From positions 3,015,187 through 3,079,186 of the forward strand of contig WNKI01000004.1 in the NCBI GenBank assembly GCA_015350385.1: a DNA stretch of 64,000 bases, given 5' to 3'. Positions 56,284 to 64,000 of the stretch are shown one piece after another. The notes beneath the pieces are model-generated. The model was given only the letters and a program-made list of their open reading frames with translations. It was not told where the DNA came from and did not search any database. Position numbers and translations under genes: made by a program. The first letter of the stretch is position 1. The number at the start of each line of letters is the position of its first letter. Source of the stretch: Aculops lycopersici. Taxonomy: Eukaryota > Arthropoda > Arachnida > Trombidiformes > Eriophyidae.

Positions 56284-57732
56284 TCATGATTGCAAACATC
56301 TTTCAATCTCATTAATAGTCTTCTTACCCAAGCGCTTGAGATCGAACTCAAATTTGACGGGTGTTATGTTGAACCACTCGCCTGCTTCGTGGATGATATC
56401 AACGATCTTTTGTAGACGATCAGAGTCTGATAGGCACGCTATTTTGTTTTGAATCAATCTTAGGTCGCTTCCATGGTTGCGTTCCCTGGAAGTATGGGTT
56501 GTTACATCACCGCCTCCATTTGTTGTGCTATGATTGTGGTTATGATTGTTGCTGTTATGCTCGGAGACCGATGGCGTTGAAATTGCTTTGGCGGAGGCTT
56601 TAGTGGATGCAGTTATCTGTGCACTTGAAGTTGATTTGGTAGTGGTGGTTGCAGTTGTTTGAGTATTGTGATGATGGTTGTTGTTATTGTTGATTGTCGC
56701 TACTGATGTTGTTGAAGTCTTAGCTGCTGTTGCTGTCGATGATGGCTTTGGCGATGGAACAGGTGGTGTAGTTAACTTAGAATTGGTGGTTGTTGAGCTA
56801 GAGTGGTGATGATTCCTGTTATGATGATTTGAGCTCGAGTTGGAGCTAGAGCTTAAGAGGGATGATTGTTTATGCTTATTATAAACAAGTGGCGCTCCAA
56901 ATACATCAATTAGAGCTTGTTCATTAATGTCCTTGGATGGGATTAGTGAGGAAGATTTTTGCTTCTTCGTTGGGGGCGATCGGTTTTTATCACTTTTGGA
57001 TTGTTTCTCGGATAATAATGTTGCTTTTGAGGAGGATGATGATGATGACTTTGAATGGTGGACTAGTGAATGGGAAGACGTCGAGGCGGAGGAGTGAGAA
57101 TGGGAGTGACCATGACTATGGGAAGACTTGTGTTTCTTCACTACTGGAGGCAGCGATGGTGGTGGCGTCGGTGACGAGATACTTCTATCACTTTTTGGTG
57201 TTTTCTCTGATGGTAATGCTGATAATGCGTTTGCAATGGGTTTCCTTGGTATCAACGAGGAAGACTTGTGTTTCTTGGCGATTGCTGAAGGCGAGTTGCT
57301 TCTATCACTTTTTGGCGGCTTCTCGGATATCACTCGAGCTCCCGATCTAATGAGGCATTTCTCAAAGTCCTTGTGTGGGTGTTTAAACATGAGTCGATGC
57401 GTGAAGGTGCCACTGTGCGACTTGCTTGTTAGAAGGGTGAGATCCAACTCAAAGGTAACATGATTACCCTCTGCACTTGTCTTGAAATATATTTCAACTG
57501 GTATCACAAATCCAGCATATCCAGTCTCTGTGACTTCGAATGGGGGGCTTCTGATTTCTCTGATATGATGTGAAAAACTTTCATGCAATCTAAAGACAAC
57601 TTTTTGGGCACAGTGATCCACGCCTTGAACATAGGCAGTCCATTTGTGAGTGTAGCCATTGGGTTGCTTTTTGGCCAGCAGCTCAGATTTATGTCCAAGC
57701 GTGATGTGAAGCTCGTATGTCTTATTACTCAT
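56284..57732 (-). CDS. ear: YEATS-domain protein of the AF9/ENL family
   Basis: 482 aa, single exon. Reader of acylated histone H3 (acetyl- and crotonyl-lysine) in the super elongation and Dot1 complexes. Seen: a YEATS domain at residues 1-135 (LGHKSELLAKK, YTHKWTAYVQG, VVFRLHESFSHH, PPFEVTETGYAGFVIPVEIYF) with the HESF and GYAGF segments that form the aromatic cage in AF9; a long Ser/Lys-, His- and Asn-rich linker with three copies of a K-S-D-R-S-type phosphosite-like element; and a C-terminal ANC1-homology domain at about 415-482 (LQKIVDIIHEAGEWFNITPVKFEFDL), which in AF9 binds AF4, DOT1L or CBX8. Domain order and length match Drosophila and vertebrate relatives. Divergent from the Slik-type kinase gene. 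Confidence 0.94.
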   Translation of the reverse strand: MSNKTYELHITLGHKSELLAKKQPNGYTHKWTAYVQGVDHCAQKVVFRLHESFSHHIREIRSPPFEVTETGYAGFVIPVEIYFKTSAEGNHVTFELDLTLLTSKSHSGTFTHRLMFKHPHKDFEKCLIRSGARVISEKPPKSDRSNSPSAIAKKHKSSSLIPRKPIANALSALPSEKTPKSDRSISSPTPPPSLPPVVKKHKSSHSHGHSHSHSSASTSSHSLVHHSKSSSSSSSKATLLSEKQSKSDKNRSPPTKKQKSSSLIPSKDINEQALIDVFGAPLVYNKHKQSSLLSSSSNSSSNHHNRNHHHSSSTTTNSKLTTPPVPSPKPSSTATAAKTSTTSVATINNNNNHHHNTQTTATTTTKSTSSAQITASTKASAKAISTPSVSEHNSNNHNHNHSTTNGGGDVTTHTSRERNHGSDLRLIQNKIACLSDSDRLQKIVDIIHEAGEWFNITPVKFEFDLKRLGKKTINEIERCLQS

Positions 57733-58557
57733 CCTTCCTCCACTTGCTGATATTGCGGATTGATATTACTATTGATTATTATAGATACCAACAAGTAACA
57801 ATATACGAGAGCTTGTAGATAGATGTATCTATACAGATATGTTAAATATTGAATTTTATGCGAGATTTTTAGTAGTGGTAACAATAATAATAGTGATGAA
57901 GATAATATTGTAATGATGATAATAATAAACTCTAGATCGATATTGCCCAACTGACTTTCAGTCTGAGGCGCATTCCTGGGCCAATGTGCGATCGGCAACA
58001 GCGAGCGGGGCAAAAGGAGCGGCGAAAGGCCGCCTGTTTGTCCGTCTGTGTGTTGTTATCGTTATGTTTGCTTGCGCGTTTGTGTGTGAGTGTGCTCAGC
58101 TTGAGCAACGATCAGCGCTCGCTTGTGCCGCTTTTGCGCTCGGTCCTGATGGCCATCGCAAATGCCGTTAGTTGGGAAGAAAACGCAGTGTTATTTTCAG
58201 GAGAATCGCAATGCCAGATGTGTGTTTGTGTATGTGCGGACTTTTGTGTACTCACGAGCGCATTGCAAAATCGAATGGACATTTAGCTTGGAATGGGCTT
58301 TTCCCATGTATTTTATTCCAATGGGCAAACGCACAGTAGGCTAAGCACACACAATGCGTTTACATTGTAAGTGAGTGTGCGAGAAAAGCAAACGGCGATG
58401 GCGAAAGCGACAAAGCAGAAACAACAAGTGTCCGTCATTTTCTCTCTCCCTTCCCCTCGCTTTGCTTTGAGCAAATGAAACTCTAATCTTTTACACTTGT
58501 TATTATTATTAGCAAGCCCGAAGAAAAAAAGCCTGAAGAAATTATTATATATATACT
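57733..58557. promoter_or_regulatory. Divergent promoter region AF9/ENL and SLK-type kinase
   Basis: 825 bases between two divergent genes; AT-rich at both ends and GC-richer in the middle, where several TGTGTG/TGTGCG words occur. The kinase ATG follows directly on an ATATATATACT tract. Confidence 0.5.
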
Positions 58558-61218
58558 ATGTTACTTGGTAGAATTGGAGGTCTATTTAAAAAGTCCGAGG
58601 CCAATTTGGAGCTGAGGCGGCGAAAACAATATAACAATATCAAATTTGAAGAGAGCCCCGAATCAACATGGGCTCTGGTCGGCGAGCTAGGAGATGGATC
58701 ATTTAGTCGCGTTTATAAGGCTGAACATCGGCAGAATGGCCGACTTGCGGCGGCTAAAATTTGTGAACTCAAGAATGAGGAGGAACTACAAGATCTCAAT
58801 GTTGAAATCGATATTCTATCAGTCTGTCGGCATCCAAATATTGTCGAACTCATCGAAGCCTACTACTATGAGCAGCGCCTTTGGATACTAATTGAGTTTT
58901 GCGAAGGCGGAGCGGTGGATGGTATTATGAATGAGTTGGAAAAACCACTTACAGAGCCCCAAATTAGATATATCTGCCACGAGCTTTGCCAAGGATTAGA
59001 TTTTTTACACAATAACAAAGTCATCCATCGTGATATGAAAGCCGGTAATGTATTGCTCACCATCGGCGGTCAAGTTAAGATCGCCGACTTTGGTGTTTCG
59101 GCCAAAAATAAGTCCACTATGCAAAAACGGGACTCGTTCATTGGAACACCCTATTGGATGGCGCCTGAAACGATACAATGCGAAACAGTCAGAGACAACC
59201 CCTACGACTACAAGGCCGACATTTGGTCCCTTGGTATAACTCTAATTGAATTTGCTCAACGCGATCCTCCACATCACGATATGTCGCCGGTTAGAGTATT
59301 ACTCAAGATTCAAAAGGGTGAGCCGCCCAAGTTGGATTTTCCATCCAGATGGTCCAAGGAATTCAGCGAGTTCCTGGATTTGGTCCTGCAGAAGGATCCA
59401 ACTAGACGACCAACTGCAATTCAGCTATTAGACCATCCCTTTATCAACGAAGCCACCGATGTTAAGCCAGTCAGAGATTTGATATTAGAATTCAAAGCCG
59501 AAATTGTGGAGGAAGTGGAGGAGGAGGCGGGAAGTGAAAAGGGTCAGCCCTCGCCGGCTGCCTCCTCTGCACCGTCACCTGTTGCATCAACTAGTCGCAA
59601 AAAGTACCCAGCCCCAACGCCGCCTGTGGCCGCCAAGCCAGCAAACCTTGGCAACAACAACCACAACCATAGCAGTATCAGCAACAATTACAATCACAAT
59701 CACAATCACAATAATATAAATGCGCATTCAAATAATGAAAGTATTAATGAGAACCAGAATCACTCGCCCCACATGCAATCTACGCTCAACAACAAGCAAT
59801 CCTATATTAACAATAATAACCAACACAATCTCCACAACACAAGTATCAAGAGTAACAATAGCACTAGTAGTAGTAGCGGTGGTTTTCACAATAATAGCAT
59901 TCAACAAGCAAGTCACTCGCCAGCTCAAGAGCATAGAACTAGGCGAAAAACGTTGACTAGGACGAGAAAGTTCGTTATCGACGGAGTTGTTATGACCACA
60001 ACCACCAGCAAGATTATCTATGCCGAGGAAGAGATTGTTAATGACGATCAAGATTTAAGGAAGCAACAATTACGTGAGCTAAAGATGCTACAAAAGCAAG
60101 AGGCTCGCCAATTCCAGGATCTCCTCTTTAAGGCCCAATGTACCACCGAACAATTAGAGAAAGGTTTACAGCAGGAGGTTGCTCAGTTGTTGAAAGATTT
60201 TGAGGCTGAATTAGAGGCTACAAATAGGCAACAGAAGCAATTAATAGAAAAGTTGGAACAACAACAGGAGGAAACTTTAAAGGAGGCATCCCGGGAGGTT
60301 AGGGCAATGCAACAGAATGAGTTGAAACATTTTAGAGAGCAACTAAAGATGGAATTTAGATGTGCCAAACAAGACATTGAATACCTGCCAAAGGCAACTC
60401 GTCGAGCCAAAAAGGATAAGCTTGCCCTAGATCAAGCGGATGCAGCTCGTGCATTTATTGACCAATTGAATGCAGCTCATGATGCTGCTTTAAAGCAAAA
60501 GACTGAGCAATACCAAGAGCGACTCGCTGCAATGGAAAGACAATTTCTATTAAATAAGCAGCAGATTTTGCGAACCCGAGAAGCTGCCATCTGGGAGCTC
60601 GAGGAGAAGCATATGCTTGAGAGGCAACAGCTTGCAAAGCACCAGCTAAAGGAGATATTCTTTTTGCAAAGACACCAAATGTTAGTGAGGCACGAGAAGG
60701 AGATGGAGCAGGTGAAGAGGATCAATGCGAGGCACGAGGAAAATTTGCTCAAGAGACAATCGCACGAGAAGAAATTGCTGCCAAAGAGGATAAAATCTGA
60801 GATGAAGACACGCGAATTAATGTTTAGGGAAAGTTTGCGAATCAATACACTGGCCAATAAGGCTAATGGAACTGATAGTAGTCAAGAGGAACGAGATAAG
60901 TTGAGACAATTTCAAGAGAGCGAAAAGAATAGATATAAGGCGGAACAATTGAGACAGGAGCAAAAGCATCAGCGTCAATTGGAGGAGTTGCGTCTATCCT
61001 CATTGAATACCATTAGGGAATTGGAGCAATTGCAAAATGAGAAACGCAAGGCTTTAATGGAGCACGAGACGGCCAAGTTGAAGCAAATGCAAACTGAGCA
61101 CAACAACGAACAGGTAAAGTGGCGGCGCAATTTGAAGAACCGGAAGGCGCGCCTAGAGGATGAGTTCAATAGGCAACGCGGCGAGCAGGAGAGATTTTAT
61201 CGAATGATTGATCGATAA
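58558..61218 (+). CDS. Slik: Ste20-family kinase SLK/STK10 (Slik)
   Basis: 886 aa, single exon. Germinal-centre kinase group V; Drosophila Slik phosphorylates Moesin and controls cortex stiffness and epithelial integrity. Seen: kinase domain at about 38-300 with glycine loop GELGDGSFSRVY, catalytic Lys67 (AAAKIC), HRDMKAGN with Asp159, DFGVSAKN with Asp177, the GTPYWMAPE activation end, and DIWSLGITLIE. Then a low-complexity linker rich in Asn and His (about 340-460) and a long Gln/Glu/Lys-rich coiled coil to the C terminus, as in the PKK domain of SLK/LOK that mediates dimerisation and membrane targeting. HRDM replaces the HRDL of most relatives, which should be tolerated. All catalytic residues present. 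Confidence 0.95.
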   Translation: MLLGRIGGLFKKSEANLELRRRKQYNNIKFEESPESTWALVGELGDGSFSRVYKAEHRQNGRLAAAKICELKNEEELQDLNVEIDILSVCRHPNIVELIEAYYYEQRLWILIEFCEGGAVDGIMNELEKPLTEPQIRYICHELCQGLDFLHNNKVIHRDMKAGNVLLTIGGQVKIADFGVSAKNKSTMQKRDSFIGTPYWMAPETIQCETVRDNPYDYKADIWSLGITLIEFAQRDPPHHDMSPVRVLLKIQKGEPPKLDFPSRWSKEFSEFLDLVLQKDPTRRPTAIQLLDHPFINEATDVKPVRDLILEFKAEIVEEVEEEAGSEKGQPSPAASSAPSPVASTSRKKYPAPTPPVAAKPANLGNNNHNHSSISNNYNHNHNHNNINAHSNNESINENQNHSPHMQSTLNNKQSYINNNNQHNLHNTSIKSNNSTSSSSGGFHNNSIQQASHSPAQEHRTRRKTLTRTRKFVIDGVVMTTTTSKIIYAEEEIVNDDQDLRKQQLRELKMLQKQEARQFQDLLFKAQCTTEQLEKGLQQEVAQLLKDFEAELEATNRQQKQLIEKLEQQQEETLKEASREVRAMQQNELKHFREQLKMEFRCAKQDIEYLPKATRRAKKDKLALDQADAARAFIDQLNAAHDAALKQKTEQYQERLAAMERQFLLNKQQILRTREAAIWELEEKHMLERQQLAKHQLKEIFFLQRHQMLVRHEKEMEQVKRINARHEENLLKRQSHEKKLLPKRIKSEMKTRELMFRESLRINTLANKANGTDSSQEERDKLRQFQESEKNRYKAEQLRQEQKHQRQLEELRLSSLNTIRELEQLQNEKRKALMEHETAKLKQMQTEHNNEQVKWRRNLKNRKARLEDEFNRQRGEQERFYRMIDR

Positions 61219-61772
61219 TCTTCTTCCGGTACAAAGACACGTGCCCTTTCTTCGTCTATTGAAGTGGAGTGAGAGGAGGACGAGCATAGTTTGCAATTAA
61301 ACTTGGACAAAGGGGAGACTTTTGTCGTATTTCAAGCAGTTGCAATTAAGTGGTGACTCTGTCTGGGTGCTACAAGCAATCTAGCAAACAGTTAACAAGC
61401 GAGCCGAATCGTTGGTAATCGTCTATGCGTCGACGTTTGTGGTTGCCCTCCAGTGGCAAGCAATTAACCTGTCCGTCGAAGTCATCATGTTTACTTGAGT
61501 TTCATGCGCAATCCTGAGCCTTGTCTCATGGTGATTTTGTTGTCTTCCATGTTTCATTAGGTTGCTCGGTATCTTCGCGCTCCTTCCCATATCTTTTGGT
61601 TGTAACTCTAGCACGCGCTTTAGCTGCGCAAAACCCGAGCCGCGTCAACACGAAGAGGGAGGCGTCAAGTGGACAGGTGAACTAGAGCGGCTAGTGGACG
61701 TGGTGGTGGTGGTGTAGGTGTTGAAGTTGGTCGTTAGCCGAAAATCCAATCGCCCACCGGCCGGCGTCGCCA
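61219..61772. other. Convergent spacer between kinase and calbindin genes
   Basis: 554 bases containing both 3' UTRs. No clear AATAAA and no credible frame. Confidence 0.4.
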
Positions 61773-64000
61773 CTACGACTCGTCCACTCCAGTCGAAGAG
61801 GCGTGTTTAATGAGCGCCAGAAGCACAGTGGTTAGCTCCTTTTTGTTTATCTTGCCGTCGCCGTTGGCATCGCAGCCCTCCATTACAATGCGCTCAAATT
61901 CCTCAATGTCCTTAGTGTCGGGCACCTGGCGCGGTGAGCAAACGGAATTGGATATGGCAGTTGCCGAGTGCGGGGTTGTTACGGTTGGATTGGTTTTTAG
62001 GTTGATTCGATTTGAGAGAAGCGAAAGTTGGGAGGGAATCAATTCACAGCCGATAGGCAAAAGCGGCGAAGCGAAAATGATGAGTTGGTGTTAGTAAGTT
62101 TCTTATTAGTAGAGCTTTGGAAGTTTTGCCCGAGAGGGAGTTGGCAAGGAATAGAAAGTAAGGGGAAACGGAAGCTGATCAGTGGATTCAAAAATGCAAT
62201 CCTCGGTCTTGAAGAGAAGGGGATGGAGAGGGCAAACTGTCTAGCTAGGTGCCTTGGCGCAAACACTACTTCCGGTCTAAGCAACTTGATGGCGACCGCC
62301 GCGAGACAGAGGGATAGACAGCGACGTAGATCGAGAGATAGACTAAAACCAAGACCTAATCGCAGGAGCCACACACAGTGGCATTAGAAATCGCTAGTTA
62401 GCCCAACTATCTGGTCGCGAACCTCGGCGCCTGGTATTCGTTGAACCGAGCGAAACTTCGAGAGCCCCAGAGCTCGAGTAGCCGGCCGGCCGGCCAGCGG
62501 AAGCTGGTAGTTGGATAGAGGGAAACGGCAACTTCTACTTACTTTGCCCAGGAAGTCCATTAAATCCTTGATGAAGCCTTTGAGCTCCTCGTTTTCAATG
62601 ACGCCGTTGCAGTCCTAAGTGAGCAGTCGTCCAGTTGGTTGGTTTGGTCCTCCATATCAACGAGGCGCGTGCCGAGTGGGGGGGGGGGGAGTTTGCGTGG
62701 CGGCGGCGCGTACGGCGACGTCAGAGTTTCACAGGAGTGAGGACGGCCACGACGATGAGATAAGCGGCGGAAGTGATTGTTGTTGTTTTGGGTGGTGCGT
62801 TCGAGGAGGCAACGCGAGTTAGTTTTGTCGTTACGTAACAGAAGCCAAATTGTCGTTAGTGTTTTGTTTTTTTCTCTCTTTGATGGTTCGGTCTTTTTTG
62901 GTTGCCCGTTGTGTGCGATTCCAAAGGGAAGGCAGGAGAGATAAAATACCCGAAACTATCAAGCTCACAGGCTTCTTATTAGATAGACTGAGTTATGTGT
63001 GGAAATGGGGAAAAACAGCCTAGTAGTTGCTCTTAAAACGAGCAGCTCGTTGCGAAGACTCAAAAGTGCCGCGGATAGTTCAATTAAACGGCGACACCAA
63101 GTCGCCGAGTTGAGTAAATAGGCGACAGTTAGTCAGTCAACCTAAAGTTCGATCCTTTCCCTTGCCTTTGTTCCCATTTACTCTTACTTTTGCTCTCACT
63201 CTTGATTTCCACTCGACTTCCGGTGATTCAGAAAACTAGAGATGGTGAAAGAGAAAGCAAGAAAACTTACCCGATCGTATAGGCTGAATATGCGCTCAAT
63301 GTCAGCCTTTTCAAGTTTCTTGGTGCTTCCGCGAAAGAGGCCAGAACAATGGAGAAAATTCTCCTTGACTAACAGCAATCTGGGTTTTGGTTAATTTTTC
63401 GGGAGAAATTTGAGTTAGTCTTTTCTTTTCTCTTCTGTTTTCTTTTATCCATTAGGCTGCCACGTCGTCTGCGTTAGGAGAAAGCAAACGACGTGGAGAG
63501 CAACTTACTTGGTCATCTCGTTTAATTGCAATTTGCCATCCTTGTTGGCATCGAATATCTTAAGTAGAGTCTCCGTATAGTCGTCCAGTTTATCCTCGTC
63601 CACGGATGTGGACTTTTTGCTCAAGCCACTCGCTTTGCCCTGTGCCTGGTTTGTGCGGATGAGATCGCGCAGAAAGTCGCGCAACTCTTGCGAGTCTATA
63701 TAGCCGCTTGAGTCGGTGTCGTATTTCGTCCAGATCTAATTGCAGTTAATTAATCATTTTTTGGTTGTGTTTCAATGATTAGTTTGTTGGTTGGTAAGGC
63801 GCGATTTATTATTTCAATTTATGAGCGATTAGTTCAAATACTTACACGCATAAACTCAACACTAGACTCAACCTGATTCTCAAACTTGAACAAAAGCTTG
63901 AAACTCTCCTCGAGCGGAAGTAGCTGCGCGAGTTCGCGGATATCGATGCGTCCGTCGCGGTTGTTGTCATACGCGTCCAAAAAAGCCTTTTTCAGCTCTT
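61773..64000 (-). CDS. Cbp53E: Calbindin-32 / calretinin-type EF-hand protein, five exons visible, 5' end missing
   Basis: Exons on the minus strand: 64000-63846 (partial), 63735-63509, 63379-63271, 62614-62543 and 61925-61773, with donors GTAAGT at four junctions, AG acceptors, and the reading frame held throughout; the stop TAG is at 61773. Reconstructed EF-hand loops: DNNRDGRIDIRE, DTDSSGYIDSQE, DANKDGKLQLNE, DRDCNGVIENEE and DANGDGKINKKE, with intervening SSVEFMRIW, LLVKENFL and ELKGFIKDLMDFL blocks. These follow Drosophila calbindin-32 (Cbp53E) and vertebrate calretinin, six-EF-hand cytosolic calcium buffers of neurons and muscle; five hands are visible, and the first must lie beyond the window. 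The last loop keeps canonical acidic positions, whereas I recall it as degenerate in the fly protein. The acceptor of the last exon (CGCGCCAG) has a weak pyrimidine tract, so that boundary is less sure. Confidence 0.9.
62475..62500. repeat. (CCGG)n run in calbindin intron
   Basis: GCCGGCCGGCCGGCC-type run inside the 617-base intron between the last two exons. Confidence 0.7.
62677..62690. repeat. Poly-G run in calbindin intron
   Basis: A run of about twelve G in the intron between the third and fourth visible exons; length could be affected by sequencing error. Confidence 0.7.

Noticed and set aside
1..64000. Transposons, retroelements, viral insertions, tRNA/rRNA genes, CRISPR arrays
   Set aside because: No transposase, reverse transcriptase or integrase frame, no long terminal or inverted repeats noticed, no tRNA-like T-loop/B-box arrangement, and no spaced direct repeats were seen.

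Overview
This is a eukaryotic nuclear window and almost certainly from an arthropod. Evidence: a Hunchback-type zinc-finger gene, a cuticular protein with one peritrophin-type chitin-binding domain (CPAP1-like), a calbindin-32/Cbp53E-type EF-hand gene, and a lysine-rich secreted protein with a motif I associate with the arthropod DUF4779 family. Nearly all genes are single uninterrupted reading frames although their relatives in most arthropods have several exons. Introns are clear in only two genes (5713-7427 and 61773-64000, both with GTAAGT-like donors). A compact, intron-poor chelicerate such as an acariform mite would fit, but that placement is inference. I see no transposase or reverse transcriptase, no tRNA or rRNA and no CRISPR array.

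Layout. 1-400 (-): 5' end of a SIPA1L-type RapGAP, cut by the window edge. 2858-4159 (+): S-adenosylhomocysteine hydrolase. 5713-7427 (+): spliced lysine-rich secreted protein with a 23-nt microexon. 8564-10432 (+): SNX9-type SH3-PX-BAR protein. 10642-11013 (-): ArfGAP domain protein with nothing after the domain. 11862-12602 (-): ING-family PHD protein. 12.6-26.2 kb: long stretch without a credible gene, with an assembly gap at 22716-22904. 26242-30552 (+): 1436-aa secreted chitin-binding protein. 30.6-47.9 kb: second long gene-poor stretch. 47902-49743 (+): Hunchback-like factor. 50010-51875 (-): ETF-ubiquinone oxidoreductase. 52689-53546 (+): Sec62. 54314-54616 (+): small secreted protein of unknown family, possibly spliced onward. 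54965-56185 (+): SNX1/2. 56284-57732 (-): AF9/ENL YEATS protein. 58558-61218 (+): SLK/STK10 (Slik) kinase. 61773-64000 (-): calbindin-32-type gene, five exons visible, 5' end beyond the window.

The right third (47.9-64 kb) is tightly packed, with divergent promoters of about 0.8 kb and tail-to-tail pairs whose poly(A) signals lie within tens of bases of each other. The gene-poor blocks beside the chitin-binding gene and hunchback are full of short tandem repeats and of recurring 10-mers (CAACAAGTGG, CAACAGGTGG, CCGGAAGTGG), which suggests extended cis-regulatory DNA. Most of the genes are housekeeping or general cell-biology genes (methyl cycle, membrane traffic, mitochondrial electron transfer, translocation, chromatin reading, cytoskeletal kinase) and do not form a single pathway. 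The most unusual items are a Hunchback without its C-terminal finger pair, a secreted chitin-binding protein with a long charged helix, a stand-alone ArfGAP domain, and the unknown secreted gene at 54.3 kb.
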